Of a stretch of DNA of 6,778 nucleotides, positions 1 to 5,498 are shown piece by piece. The stretch covers positions 1-6,778 of the forward strand of contig JAKZSU010000047.1 of NCBI GenBank assembly GCA_047517485.1. The letters are read 5' to 3'. The notes under the pieces were generated by a model, which had not been told where the DNA came from, did no database searches, and saw only the letters and a program-made list of their open reading frames with translations. The translations under genes and the position numbers were made by a program. Origin of the DNA: JAKZSU01 sp047517485. Its GTDB lineage: Bacteria > Pseudomonadota > Alphaproteobacteria > UBA7887. The stretch's first letter is position 1; each line of letters starts with the position of its first letter.

Positions 1-1
1 G

Positions 2-109
2 GCTCGTGGCCTGCTTTTCTTCCGACTGCTCCAGCAGGCGGTGCAGCACGAGCCGGTCCCCTACAAGGGCCTAGTCGGCGGTCATCGCAGCCTCGGAAAC
101 CAAATGTAG
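2..109 (+). CDS. transposase, C-terminal fragment (probable IS1595 family)
   Basis: The frame beginning at base 2 is open from the window edge to a TAG at 107-109, giving 35 residues that begin ARGLLFFRLLQQAV and continue with EPVPYKGLVGG. The pattern RG-x-LF-[YF]-RL-x-QQAV followed by PVPY-x-x-LVG resembles the extreme C-terminus of ISXO2-like DDE transposases of the IS1595 family, as I remember them. The catalytic DDE residues would lie upstream, outside the window. The start is not visible. The stop is followed 5 bp later by a terminal inverted repeat, which fits a transposase filling its element. Alternative: a different IS family with a similar tail. Confidence 0.6.
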   Translation, partial: ARGLLFFRLLQQAVQHEPVPYKGLVGGHRSLGNQM

Positions 110-114
110 GGGAT

Positions 115-135
115 ACGAGAGCGAAGTGGATACCC
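115..135 (-). repeat. terminal inverted repeat of the IS, right end
   Basis: Read on the minus strand from base 135, this 21-bp sequence begins GGGTATCCACTT. It matches the plus strand at 6747-6767 at 20 of 21 positions; the single mismatch is C versus A at the thirteenth base. Similarity ends sharply at the GGG tip on the outside and after the 21st base on the inside. This is the expected behaviour of IS terminal inverted repeats. Confidence 0.8.
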
Positions 136-344
136 AGTATACCATAAACGCCTGGTGCGCGGAAACGCCCGCTATTGGGGGGCAACCAGACCTATCGAGC
201 TTGATTGGCCCGCTTTGCCTCTAGCTTTAAACGTGAATACGGGTCGGCCGCGAAGGGAAAGAATTGGCTATCCAATCCCCATCGGCCCTGGCACCCAAAC
301 TGGTAGAAATTGGTGGCTTGCCAAGTTGTGTCTAGACTCATCTG
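136..344. other. intergenic stretch next to the IS, no gene recognised
   Basis: No frame here has convincing codon bias, a ribosome binding site and length together. Only small dyads are visible, for example ATTGG-CTAT-CCAAT at 263-276 and the 8-bp palindrome GTCTAGAC near 330. It is the 3' flank of the minus-strand zinc-ribbon gene and the outer flank of the IS. I found no tRNA or structured RNA signature. Confidence 0.5.
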
Positions 345-530
345 CTAGCCGCTGCGGTAGGTCTGACTCGCCTTGCAGCGTCGGCAGATGCGGTTGTGGG
401 CACCCTCGGAAGTGAACACGCGTGCGCACATCAGGCATTTTCGGCTTTTTGCCTGGATGTTGGTGCGCCGGGTTCGGGTTCCGTGCGAGCGCCGCCGTGG
501 CGTCGGGCTTGCTGTTGTGATCTTTCCCAT
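345..530 (-). CDS. small basic zinc-ribbon-like protein (CxxC-x13-CxxC)
   Basis: From the ATG at 528-530 this encodes 61 residues. A strongly basic, Arg/Lys-rich N-terminal half is followed by CLMC and then CRRC thirteen residues later, with FTSEGAHNRICRRCK between and around them. This resembles small alphaproteobacterial hypothetical proteins with a K-x-CLxC-x-x-x-F-x-S-x-G-x-x-NR-x-CxxC core, presumed to bind one zinc ion; their function is unknown to me. Basic charge suggests nucleic acid or ribosome contact, which is inference. The start is uncertain. A GTG at 588-590 would add 20 residues and has a better Shine-Dalgarno (GAGGGA five bases upstream), but the added residues look unlike the family. 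The gene is divergent from the amidase. Confidence 0.6.
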   Translation of the reverse strand: MGKITTASPTPRRRSHGTRTRRTNIQAKSRKCLMCARVFTSEGAHNRICRRCKASQTYRSG

Positions 531-623
531 GGCGTTGTTTATGCACCACGAAAATGTCGAGAACGTGGCGAAAGTGGGGCTTTTGCACACCCAATTCCCT
601 CACCAGCCATAGGGACTCGTAGG

Positions 624-669
624 CCTTGGTGCGACGACCCGGGAATGGCACACTCGCGTTGCACCGAGG
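624..669 (+). promoter_or_regulatory. strong hairpin abutting the amidase ribosome binding site
   Basis: Bases 624-636 (CCTTGGTGCGACG) pair with 657-669 (CGTTGCACCGAGG) in 13 consecutive pairs, two of them G-U wobbles in RNA, around a 20-base loop containing CCCGGG. The 3' arm ends two bases before the GGAG (671-674) that serves the amidase ATG at 681. In a leader transcript it could mask the start of the purine-rich binding site or stabilise the mRNA end. As DNA it could instead be an operator dyad in the divergent intergenic region. The transcription start is unknown. Confidence 0.5.
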
Positions 670-680
670 GGGAGTGACGA

Positions 681-2090
681 ATGACCGAAGACTTGGCGTT
701 CACGCCGGCATCGGAGTTGGTAAAACTGTTCCGCTCCAAGACGGTCTCGCCGGTCGACGCGGTTCGCGCGGCGCTCGATCGCATCGACCGCCACGGCGCG
801 GCGCTCAATGCCTTTGTCGTCGTCGATGCGGACGCCGCGCTGGCGCAGGCCGCGGCGTCGGAGGCGCGCTGGCGGCTTGGCGAGCCGCACGGCCTGGTCG
901 ACGGGGTGCCGACGACGATCAAGGATCTGGTGCTGGCCAGGGGGTGGCCGACTTTGCGCGGCTCGCTCGCCGTCGATCCCGATCAGGCGTGGGACGAGGA
1001 CGCGCCCTCGGTGGCGCGGCTGCGCGAACATGGCGCGGTGATCCTCGGCAAGACCACGACGCCGGAATACGGCCACAAGGGGGTGACCGACAGCCCGTTG
1101 TCGGGGATCACTCGGAACCCGTGGAACACCGACAAGACACCGGGCGGCTCGAGCGGCGGCGCCAGTGCCGCGGTGGCCGCCGGCATGGGCCAGTTGGCGA
1201 TCGGCACCGACGGCGGTGGTTCGGTACGGATTCCGTCGTCGTTCGCCGGCATATTCGGGCTTAAGCCGAGTTTCGGCCGGGTCCCTGCCTATCCGGCGAG
1301 CCCGTTCGGCCCGGTCGCCCATGTCGGCCCGATGGCGCGTACCGTCGCCGACGCGGCGTTGTTGCTGACGGTAATCGCCGAGCCCGATTGGCGCGACTGG
1401 ACGGCGATTCCTTTCGAAGGCGAGGATTTTCGCGCCACCCTGGCGGAGCCGCTGGGCGGGTTGAAAATCGCCTACAGTAAAACCCTGGGTCTCGACGGCA
1501 CCCGGGTTTGGCCCGAAGTACATGATCTAGTCGATACCGCTGCCCGGTCGTTCGCGGCGCTGGGCGCCCATGTCGAAGCGGTCGAGCCGGTCTGGCCGCA
1601 TTCGCCGATCGATATTTTTATGGCCTATTGGACGCTCGGCGCGGCGAAATTGCTCGACGACATGTCGGCTGAACAGATCGCCAAGATGGAGAAATCGATG
1701 ATCGACTATGCCGAGCATGGCCGCGGTCTCGACGGTCTCGCGGTCAAGGACGCGGAAATGAAGCGGGCGGCCAACGGCGCCGCGCTCAACCGATTTTTCG
1801 AGGACTTCGACCTGCTGCTTTCGCCGACCATGCCAACCCCGGCGTTCGCGGCCGGCGCGCCGTGGCCGTCGGAGGATTACGCCGATGACCCGTTGGGCTG
1901 GACTCCGTTTACCTATCCGATCAACCTGACCAAGAACCCGGCCGCCTCGGTGCCGTGCGGCTTTACCGCGGCCGGCCTGCCGGTGGGACTGCAAGTGATC
2001 GGGCCGATGTATCACGATGCGGCGGTGCTGCGCGCGTCGCATGCCTATGAACAGGCGCACGACTGGCACACCAGGCGCCCGGAGATGTAA
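681..2090 (+). CDS. amidase signature-family hydrolase
   Basis: The gene encodes 469 residues, normal for the amidase signature family. These enzymes hydrolyse carboxamides through a Ser-cisSer-Lys triad. Visible residues are Lys81 in DGVPTTIKD, the cis-Ser in GGSSGG (Ser157/158) and the nucleophile Ser181 in GTDGGGSVRIPSS, followed by FAGIFGLKPS. No signal peptide or membrane segment is seen, so it is probably cytoplasmic. The start is supported by GGGGGAG (668-674) six bases before the ATG. It resembles GatA-like sequences, but no gatB or gatC lies nearby, so a catabolic amidase is more likely. It is 4 bp upstream of a Zn-dependent carbamoylase-like gene and almost certainly cotranscribed, pointing to amide or ureide degradation. 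The exact substrate cannot be inferred. Confidence 0.93.
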   Translation: MTEDLAFTPASELVKLFRSKTVSPVDAVRAALDRIDRHGAALNAFVVVDADAALAQAAASEARWRLGEPHGLVDGVPTTIKDLVLARGWPTLRGSLAVDPDQAWDEDAPSVARLREHGAVILGKTTTPEYGHKGVTDSPLSGITRNPWNTDKTPGGSSGGASAAVAAGMGQLAIGTDGGGSVRIPSSFAGIFGLKPSFGRVPAYPASPFGPVAHVGPMARTVADAALLLTVIAEPDWRDWTAIPFEGEDFRATLAEPLGGLKIAYSKTLGLDGTRVWPEVHDLVDTAARSFAALGAHVEAVEPVWPHSPIDIFMAYWTLGAAKLLDDMSAEQIAKMEKSMIDYAEHGRGLDGLAVKDAEMKRAANGAALNRFFEDFDLLLSPTMPTPAFAAGAPWPSEDYADDPLGWTPFTYPINLTKNPAASVPCGFTAAGLPVGLQVIGPMYHDAAVLRASHAYEQAHDWHTRRPEM

Positions 2091-2094
2091 ATCG

Positions 2095-3342
2095 ATGACA
2101 GACAATCAACTGGCGATCAATCCCGAGCGGCTGTGGCGCTCGCTGATGGAGCTGGCCGAAATCGGCGCGACCGACAAGGGCGGGGTCTGCCGCCTCGCCT
2201 TGAGCGATGTCGATCGTGCCGGGCGCGACCTGTTTGTCGGCTGGGCCGAGGCGGCGGGATGCACGGTCACCGTCGATCGCATGGGCAATATGTTCGCCCG
2301 GCGATCGGGGCGCGACGATTCACTGGCCCCGGTGATGGCGGGCAGTCACTTGGACAGCCAACCGACCGGCGGCAAATACGACGGCGCGTATGGCGTGCTG
2401 GCGGCGCTCGAAGCGGTGCGCGCGCTCAACGATGCCGGGGTCGAGACCCTGCGGCCGATCGAGATCGTTTCGTGGACCAACGAGGAAGGCTCGCGTTTCG
2501 CGCCGGCGATGATGGGGTCGGGGGTGTTCGCCGGTCTGCTCGATCTCGACAAAACCCTCGCCGAGACCGAGCAGGACGGCACCGCGACCGTCGCCGGCGA
2601 ACTCGAGCGTATCGGTTATGCCGGTGCCGCCGCGGTCGGCGGCCGGCCAATTCACGCGTATTTCGAGGCCCACATCGAACAGGGACCGATTCTCGAGGCC
2701 GAGGACACGGTGATCGGCGTGGTGACCGCGATCCAGGGCATCCGCTGGTTCGATTGCCGTATAGAGGGCATGGAGGCACACGCCGGACCGACGCCGATGG
2801 CGGTGCGCAAGGATGCGCTGCTCGGCGCCGCGCGGCTGGTCGACCGGATCAACCGCATCGCCCTCGATCACGCGCCCGACGGCCGCGCCACGGTCGGCAC
2901 GTTCAAAATCCAACCCGGCTCGCGCAACGTCATCCCGAGCGGGGTCGATCTGACCATCGACATGCGTCATCCCGAGGCGGGGGCGCTGGCGGCGATGGCG
3001 AGCGCGCTGCAGGATGCGTTCGACGAGATCAACGGCGCGGCGGGGCTCGGCGGCAGCTTGGCGGAAATCTGGTATTCGCCGCCGACCCCGTTCGAGGCGG
3101 CGTGCGTCGACGCGGTGCGCCGCGCCGCCGACGATCTCGGCGAATCCTACCGCGAAATCACCTCGGGCGCCGGCCACGATGCAAAATACATGGCCGATAT
3201 CTGCCCCGCGGCGATGGTCTTTATCCCTTGCAAGGACGGTATCAGTCACAACGAAATCGAATCCGCCGAGCCCGAACACGTGACGGCGGGATGCAATGTG
3301 CTGCTGCGGGCGATGGTCGAACGCGCGATGGACCCAGGCTGA
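2095..3342 (+). CDS. Zn-dependent hydrolase, carbamoylase/beta-ureidopropionase-like (M20 family)
   Basis: The ATG at 2095 lies 4 bp after the amidase stop, with GGAGA nine bases upstream, and gives 415 residues, typical of the hydantoinase/carbamoylase family. These dinuclear metalloenzymes split N-carbamoyl amino acids, N-carbamoyl-beta-alanine or allantoate to release ammonia and CO2. Visible metal ligands are His85 and Asp96 in GSHLDSQPTGGKYDG, Glu130/Glu131 in TNEEGSRF, His193 in EAHIEQG and His385 in ISHNEIE. Substrate-contact candidates are His229 in MEAHAGPTPM, Asn278 in SRNVIP and Arg291 in DMRHPE. The SQPTGGKYDG loop is closer to beta-ureidopropionase-like members than to allantoate amidohydrolases, as I recall them, but this does not fix the substrate. 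A longer in-frame start at 2017 would overlap the amidase and is less likely. Confidence 0.92.
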   Translation: MTDNQLAINPERLWRSLMELAEIGATDKGGVCRLALSDVDRAGRDLFVGWAEAAGCTVTVDRMGNMFARRSGRDDSLAPVMAGSHLDSQPTGGKYDGAYGVLAALEAVRALNDAGVETLRPIEIVSWTNEEGSRFAPAMMGSGVFAGLLDLDKTLAETEQDGTATVAGELERIGYAGAAAVGGRPIHAYFEAHIEQGPILEAEDTVIGVVTAIQGIRWFDCRIEGMEAHAGPTPMAVRKDALLGAARLVDRINRIALDHAPDGRATVGTFKIQPGSRNVIPSGVDLTIDMRHPEAGALAAMASALQDAFDEINGAAGLGGSLAEIWYSPPTPFEAACVDAVRRAADDLGESYREITSGAGHDAKYMADICPAAMVFIPCKDGISHNEIESAEPEHVTAGCNVLLRAMVERAMDPG

Positions 3343-3372
3343 GCGGTTATTTATGGGGAAAATCGGCGGGAA

Positions 3373-3439
3373 AACGAAGCGCGCCGACCCGGACGGTGGC
3401 TAGGGGGGACTAGGGAGAGGTCCGGGCCGGCGCTTCGTT
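3373..3439 (+). promoter_or_regulatory. long imperfect hairpin with G-rich loop after the carbamoylase gene
   Basis: AACGAAGCGC (3373-3382) pairs perfectly with GCGCTTCGTT (3430-3439). After a 2-base bulge, CGACCCGGAC (3385-3394) pairs with GTCCGGGCCG (3420-3429) with one mismatch, so the stem has about 19 pairs. The 25-base loop is almost pure purine on one side and contains GGTGG, GGGGGG and GGG runs. It begins 31 bases after the carbamoylase stop. No proper U-tract follows on the plus strand (TTAATTCT); TTTT follows on the minus strand. A 3'-end processing or stability element, or a weak terminator, are the likeliest roles. Confidence 0.5.
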
Positions 3440-3494
3440 AATTCTCATGTGGAGGGAACCGACAGGCGAATAATGGCGCGAACCGGTTCGGCGC

Positions 3495-3514
3495 GCTGTG
3501 ATCTTGTTCACAGC
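3495..3514. promoter_or_regulatory. CRP/FNR-family binding site, upstream box
   Basis: The sequence GCTGTGATCTTGTTCACAGC is a 7-bp inverted repeat around a 6-base spacer and contains the exact CRP consensus TGTGA-N6-TCACA at 3497-3512. It lies between the carbamoylase gene and the glyoxalase II-like gene, about 210 bp before the latter's start. An AT-rich AATAAA follows at 3521-3526. The regulator cannot be identified from this window; CRP itself, or an alphaproteobacterial CRP/FNR-family protein with the same specificity, is inferred. Confidence 0.6.
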
Positions 3515-3557
3515 TGGAAAAATAAAGTGCGTTACCCGAATTGTGGCGCCAAACGCC

Positions 3558-3598
3558 AAAACAAAAAGCGCCGCCCATTCGGTGGAAACGGGCGGCGC
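3558..3598 (-). terminator. intrinsic terminator, minus-strand orientation
   Basis: GCGCCGCCC (3568-3576) and GGGCGGCGC (3590-3598) form a perfect 9-bp GC-rich stem. The 13-base loop can pair further (TTC with GAA). Read on the minus strand, the stem is followed at once by TTTTTGTTTT (3567-3558), a classic rho-independent terminator. On the plus strand it is followed by CTTGGTATT, a poor U-tract, so it should act mainly on minus-strand transcripts. Confidence 0.65.
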
Positions 3599-3625
3599 CT
3601 TGGTATTGCAGGGAAGCACGCCCTT
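3558..3625 (-). ncRNA. candidate minus-strand small RNA
   Basis: On the minus strand a TACTAT hexamer (3637-3632) could serve as a -10 element, giving a start near 3625. About 30 bases later comes a perfect intrinsic terminator ending in a U5-G-U4 tract at 3567-3558. The transcript would be about 65-70 nt. A CRP-type box lies just upstream of the putative -10. No protein-coding gene on the minus strand explains this terminator. The -35 is not recognisable and the start is a guess, so this is a hypothesis. Confidence 0.25.
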
Positions 3626-3649
3626 TTTGCCATAGTATTGCCGGTCAAT

Positions 3650-3667
3650 ATGTGACGGACATCACAT
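3650..3667. promoter_or_regulatory. CRP/FNR-family binding site, downstream box
   Basis: The sequence ATGTGACGGACATCACAT is a 6-bp inverted repeat around a 6-base spacer and contains the exact TGTGA-N6-TCACA consensus at 3651-3666. Its centre is about 57 bp before the glyoxalase II-like ATG at 3716 and 154 bp from the centre of the upstream box. CATTAT at 3676-3681 could be a plus-strand -10. The site would then overlap the -35 region, a position more often repressive than activating, but the promoter is not established. Confidence 0.65.
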
Positions 3668-3715
3668 TCGTGTGGCATTATCTCCCAGACCAACCGCGAC
3701 ACCGGAGCCCGAACC

Positions 3716-4507
3716 ATGATCGTTAAGCAAATCTACACCGATAATGCCTATCGCAATTTCAATTACCTGATTGCCTGCCCGGAGAGCGGCGAGGCGCTGG
3801 CGGTGGACCCGCTCGATCACCAGAAATGCTTGGCGGCGGCAAGGGAGGAGGGGTGGGAGATCACCCAGATCCTCAACACCCACGAGCACGGCGACCACAC
3901 CGGCGGCAATCGCGCGATGGTCGAGGCGACCGGGGCCAAGCTGTTGGCGCACGCTGGCGCGAAGGGCAAGATTCCCGGTATCGACGTCGGACTCGGCGCC
4001 GGTGACGTGGTCGCCGTCGGGCGGACCGTCGAGCTCGAGTCGCTCGACACGCCGGGTCATACCATGAGCCATGTCTGTCTGTTGTCGCGCACCGATCAGC
4101 CGGCGTTGTTTTGCGGCGACACCCTGTTCAATGCCGGCGCCGGCAACTGCCACAATGGCGGCCATCCGAGCGAACTCTACGACACTTTCGCCGATCAAAT
4201 CGCCAATCTCGACGACGGCACGCTGATCTATCCGGGGCACGACTACATCACCAACAATCTCGAATTCACCCTCGACCGCGAACCCGACAACGCGCGCGCC
4301 AAAACCCTGCTCGACGACATCAGGGGGCAGGACCCGCATGCACCGCTGGTGACCTCGCTGGGGTTGGAGAAAGAGGTCAACAGCTTTTTCCGATTGCGCA
4401 GCGCGTCGGTGATCGCGCGGCTGCGCGAGTCGTTTCCCGACTTGGCCGACGAGCCGAGCCCGCGCGAGGTCTTTATCAAACTCCGCGAGCTGCGCAACAG
4501 CTGGTAG
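3716..4507 (+). CDS. gloB: glyoxalase II-like hydroxyacylglutathione hydrolase (metallo-beta-lactamase fold)
   Basis: The gene encodes 263 residues, a normal length for glyoxalase II, which hydrolyses S-lactoylglutathione to lactate and glutathione in methylglyoxal detoxification. All dinuclear metal ligands are visible: His56, His58, Asp60 and His61 in THEHGDH, His115 in TPGHT, Asp135 in CGDTLF and His175 in YPGHDY. The C-terminal KEVNSFFRLR segment (from Lys219) resembles the glutathione-binding K-x-x-N-P-F-x-R region. One oddity is that the usual GCGR-x-FEG after GDTLF is replaced by GAGNCHNGG, so substrate preference may differ. The start is supported by GGAG at 3704-3707, eight bases before the ATG. 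A perfect CRP-type box lies upstream. It converges on the next gene with an 8-bp gap. The symbol is tentative. Confidence 0.85.
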   Translation: MIVKQIYTDNAYRNFNYLIACPESGEALAVDPLDHQKCLAAAREEGWEITQILNTHEHGDHTGGNRAMVEATGAKLLAHAGAKGKIPGIDVGLGAGDVVAVGRTVELESLDTPGHTMSHVCLLSRTDQPALFCGDTLFNAGAGNCHNGGHPSELYDTFADQIANLDDGTLIYPGHDYITNNLEFTLDREPDNARAKTLLDDIRGQDPHAPLVTSLGLEKEVNSFFRLRSASVIARLRESFPDLADEPSPREVFIKLRELRNSW

Positions 4508-4515
4508 GAAACTCG

Positions 4516-5382
4516 CTAACGCGAGGTGAGCGACAGGATGGTGTGAAACAGCGCGCTTTCGGTGTCCTGAAAACCGTCGAGAATATCGAAGTGATGGCGG
4601 TTCTCGATGACCAGCAGCTCGGCGTCGAGACCGGCGGCGCACCAAACTTCGTGATAGTCGCGGCTTTGCCGGACGAACTCGTCGGTCTCGGCGCCGCCGA
4701 CCGCGATGGAGATTTTCGGCGCCACCGCCGGGATGAAGCCAATCGGGCTCAACCGCGCCACCGAATCGCCGTTCAATTGCACCGAGGCCTGGATGAAGGT
4801 GTATTGCATCGGCGCCAGATCGTAGAGCCCGCTGATCGGGCACGCGCCCTTGATGAGATCCGCCGGCCGGCCGTAGTCGGCGGTCCAATCGGTCGCCATC
4901 AGCATCGCCGTCAGATGACCGCCGGCGCTGTGACCCGATACCGTAATGCGGGTCGGATCGCCGCCATGATCGGCGATGTGGTCATGGGTCCAGGCGAGCG
5001 CGGCGCGGCTCTGGCGGACAATTTCGTCGATCGATACGGCCGGGCAAAGCGCGTAATTGACCACCACGACGGTGACCCCGGCGGCGACCAGGGTTGGCGC
5101 GATGAAGGAAAATTCGCGCGCGGTGAATCGCCGCCAATAGCCGCCATGGATGAACACATGCACCGGCGAATGGCGGTCGGAGGCGCCGCTGGCGGGAAAA
5201 ATGTCGAGATATTCCTCGTTGGTCGGGCCGAACCGAAGTCCGAGGGTGCAGTCGAGGGAATCGCGCGCCGCCGCGCTTTCCCGCGCCCAACGATCGGTGA
5301 ACTCGGCGTTCTCGGGAACCCGCACGCCGAGATTATACTCGGCGTCGATGGCCTCGACGGTCGCGAAATCGCGATACAGCAT
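4516..5382 (-). CDS. alpha/beta hydrolase, arylformamidase (kynurenine formamidase)-like
   Basis: The protein has 288 residues from the ATG at 5380-5382, chosen because GGGGAG lies seven bases upstream; a longer start at 5433 lacks comparable support. It carries HGGYW at 79-83, the oxyanion-hole motif typical of kynurenine formamidase-like and related esterases, and the nucleophile elbow GHSAGG with Ser152. A likely acid is Asp234 (GGAETDEF) and a likely catalytic His is His264 in NRHHFD. These enzymes hydrolyse N-formylkynurenine or other small esters and amides in the cytoplasm. No other tryptophan-catabolism gene (kynureninase or dioxygenase) is present here, so the kynurenine role is not supported by context. 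It is divergent from the cyclase-like gene, with 116 bp between the start codons. Confidence 0.85.
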   Translation of the reverse strand: MLYRDFATVEAIDAEYNLGVRVPENAEFTDRWARESAAARDSLDCTLGLRFGPTNEEYLDIFPASGASDRHSPVHVFIHGGYWRRFTAREFSFIAPTLVAAGVTVVVVNYALCPAVSIDEIVRQSRAALAWTHDHIADHGGDPTRITVSGHSAGGHLTAMLMATDWTADYGRPADLIKGACPISGLYDLAPMQYTFIQASVQLNGDSVARLSPIGFIPAVAPKISIAVGGAETDEFVRQSRDYHEVWCAAGLDAELLVIENRHHFDILDGFQDTESALFHTILSLTSR

Positions 5383-5463
5383 CGTGTTCTCCCCTGGCTC
5401 CCGAAAAAGAGTCATAGCCGATGATCGCCCCATGATCGACCCTGTTGCGAAAACCTGCTAGAG

Positions 5464-5489
5464 CCCGCGGTCTAAGAGACATCCGCGGG
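5464..5489 (+). promoter_or_regulatory. leader hairpin overlapping the Shine-Dalgarno of the cyclase-like gene
   Basis: CCCGCGG (5464-5470) pairs with CCGCGGG (5483-5489), and TCT/AGA inside can extend the stem past a CAT bulge. The 3' arm includes the first three G of the GGGGAG (5487-5492) that sits six bases before the ATG at 5499. If transcribed in the leader, the fold would hide part of the ribosome binding site. It could equally be a DNA operator between the divergent genes. Confidence 0.4.
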
Positions 5490-5498
5490 GAGACGGAT

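Larger units (their letters stand above)
1..135 (+). mobile_element. 3' end of an insertion sequence (IS1595/ISXO2-like), copy 1
   Basis: The segment combines the C-terminal codons of a transposase-like frame (stop at 107-109) with a terminal inverted repeat at 115-135. The transposase stop lies just inside the repeat, as is usual for compact IS elements. The outer tip is placed at base 135 because similarity to the second IS end (tip at 6747) stops exactly there: the next outward bases differ. The element is cut by the window edge. Family assignment rests on remembered resemblance of the transposase tail to IS1595-group proteins and is inference; the presence of an IS end is better supported, by the repeat match across the window. 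Confidence 0.72.

Noticed and set aside
345..680. Reading the divergent gene pair as a zinc-ribbon regulator controlling the amidase
   Set aside because: The small zinc-ribbon family has no known regulatory role, and adjacency alone is not evidence.
600..1523. Long minus-strand open frame (307 codons) opposite the amidase
   Set aside because: It is the antisense of a clearly recognisable amidase. Its product is Arg/Gly/Ala-rich low-information sequence typical of a GC-rich shadow frame.
2133..3413. 426-codon plus-strand frame overlapping the carbamoylase
   Set aside because: The product is extremely Arg-rich with no motif, whereas the overlapping frame carries all the metalloenzyme ligands.
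3449..3655. 68-codon plus-strand frame in the gloB upstream region (also 3532-3717 on the minus strand)
   Set aside because: These frames run through a CRP-type box and an intrinsic terminator hairpin, and their composition is unlike a protein.
4508..4527. CTCGC-TAAC-GCGAG mini-hairpin at the gloB/alpha-beta hydrolase convergence
   Set aside because: The stem is only 5 bp with no U-tract on either side, too weak to call a bidirectional terminator.
3662..4888. 408-codon minus-strand frame opposite gloB
   Set aside because: It is antisense to a gene with the full THxHxDH metal site and has no recognisable features of its own.
4111..5424. 437-codon plus-strand frame across gloB and opposite the alpha/beta hydrolase
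   Set aside because: It is a shadow of two convergent genes with intact catalytic motifs in other frames.
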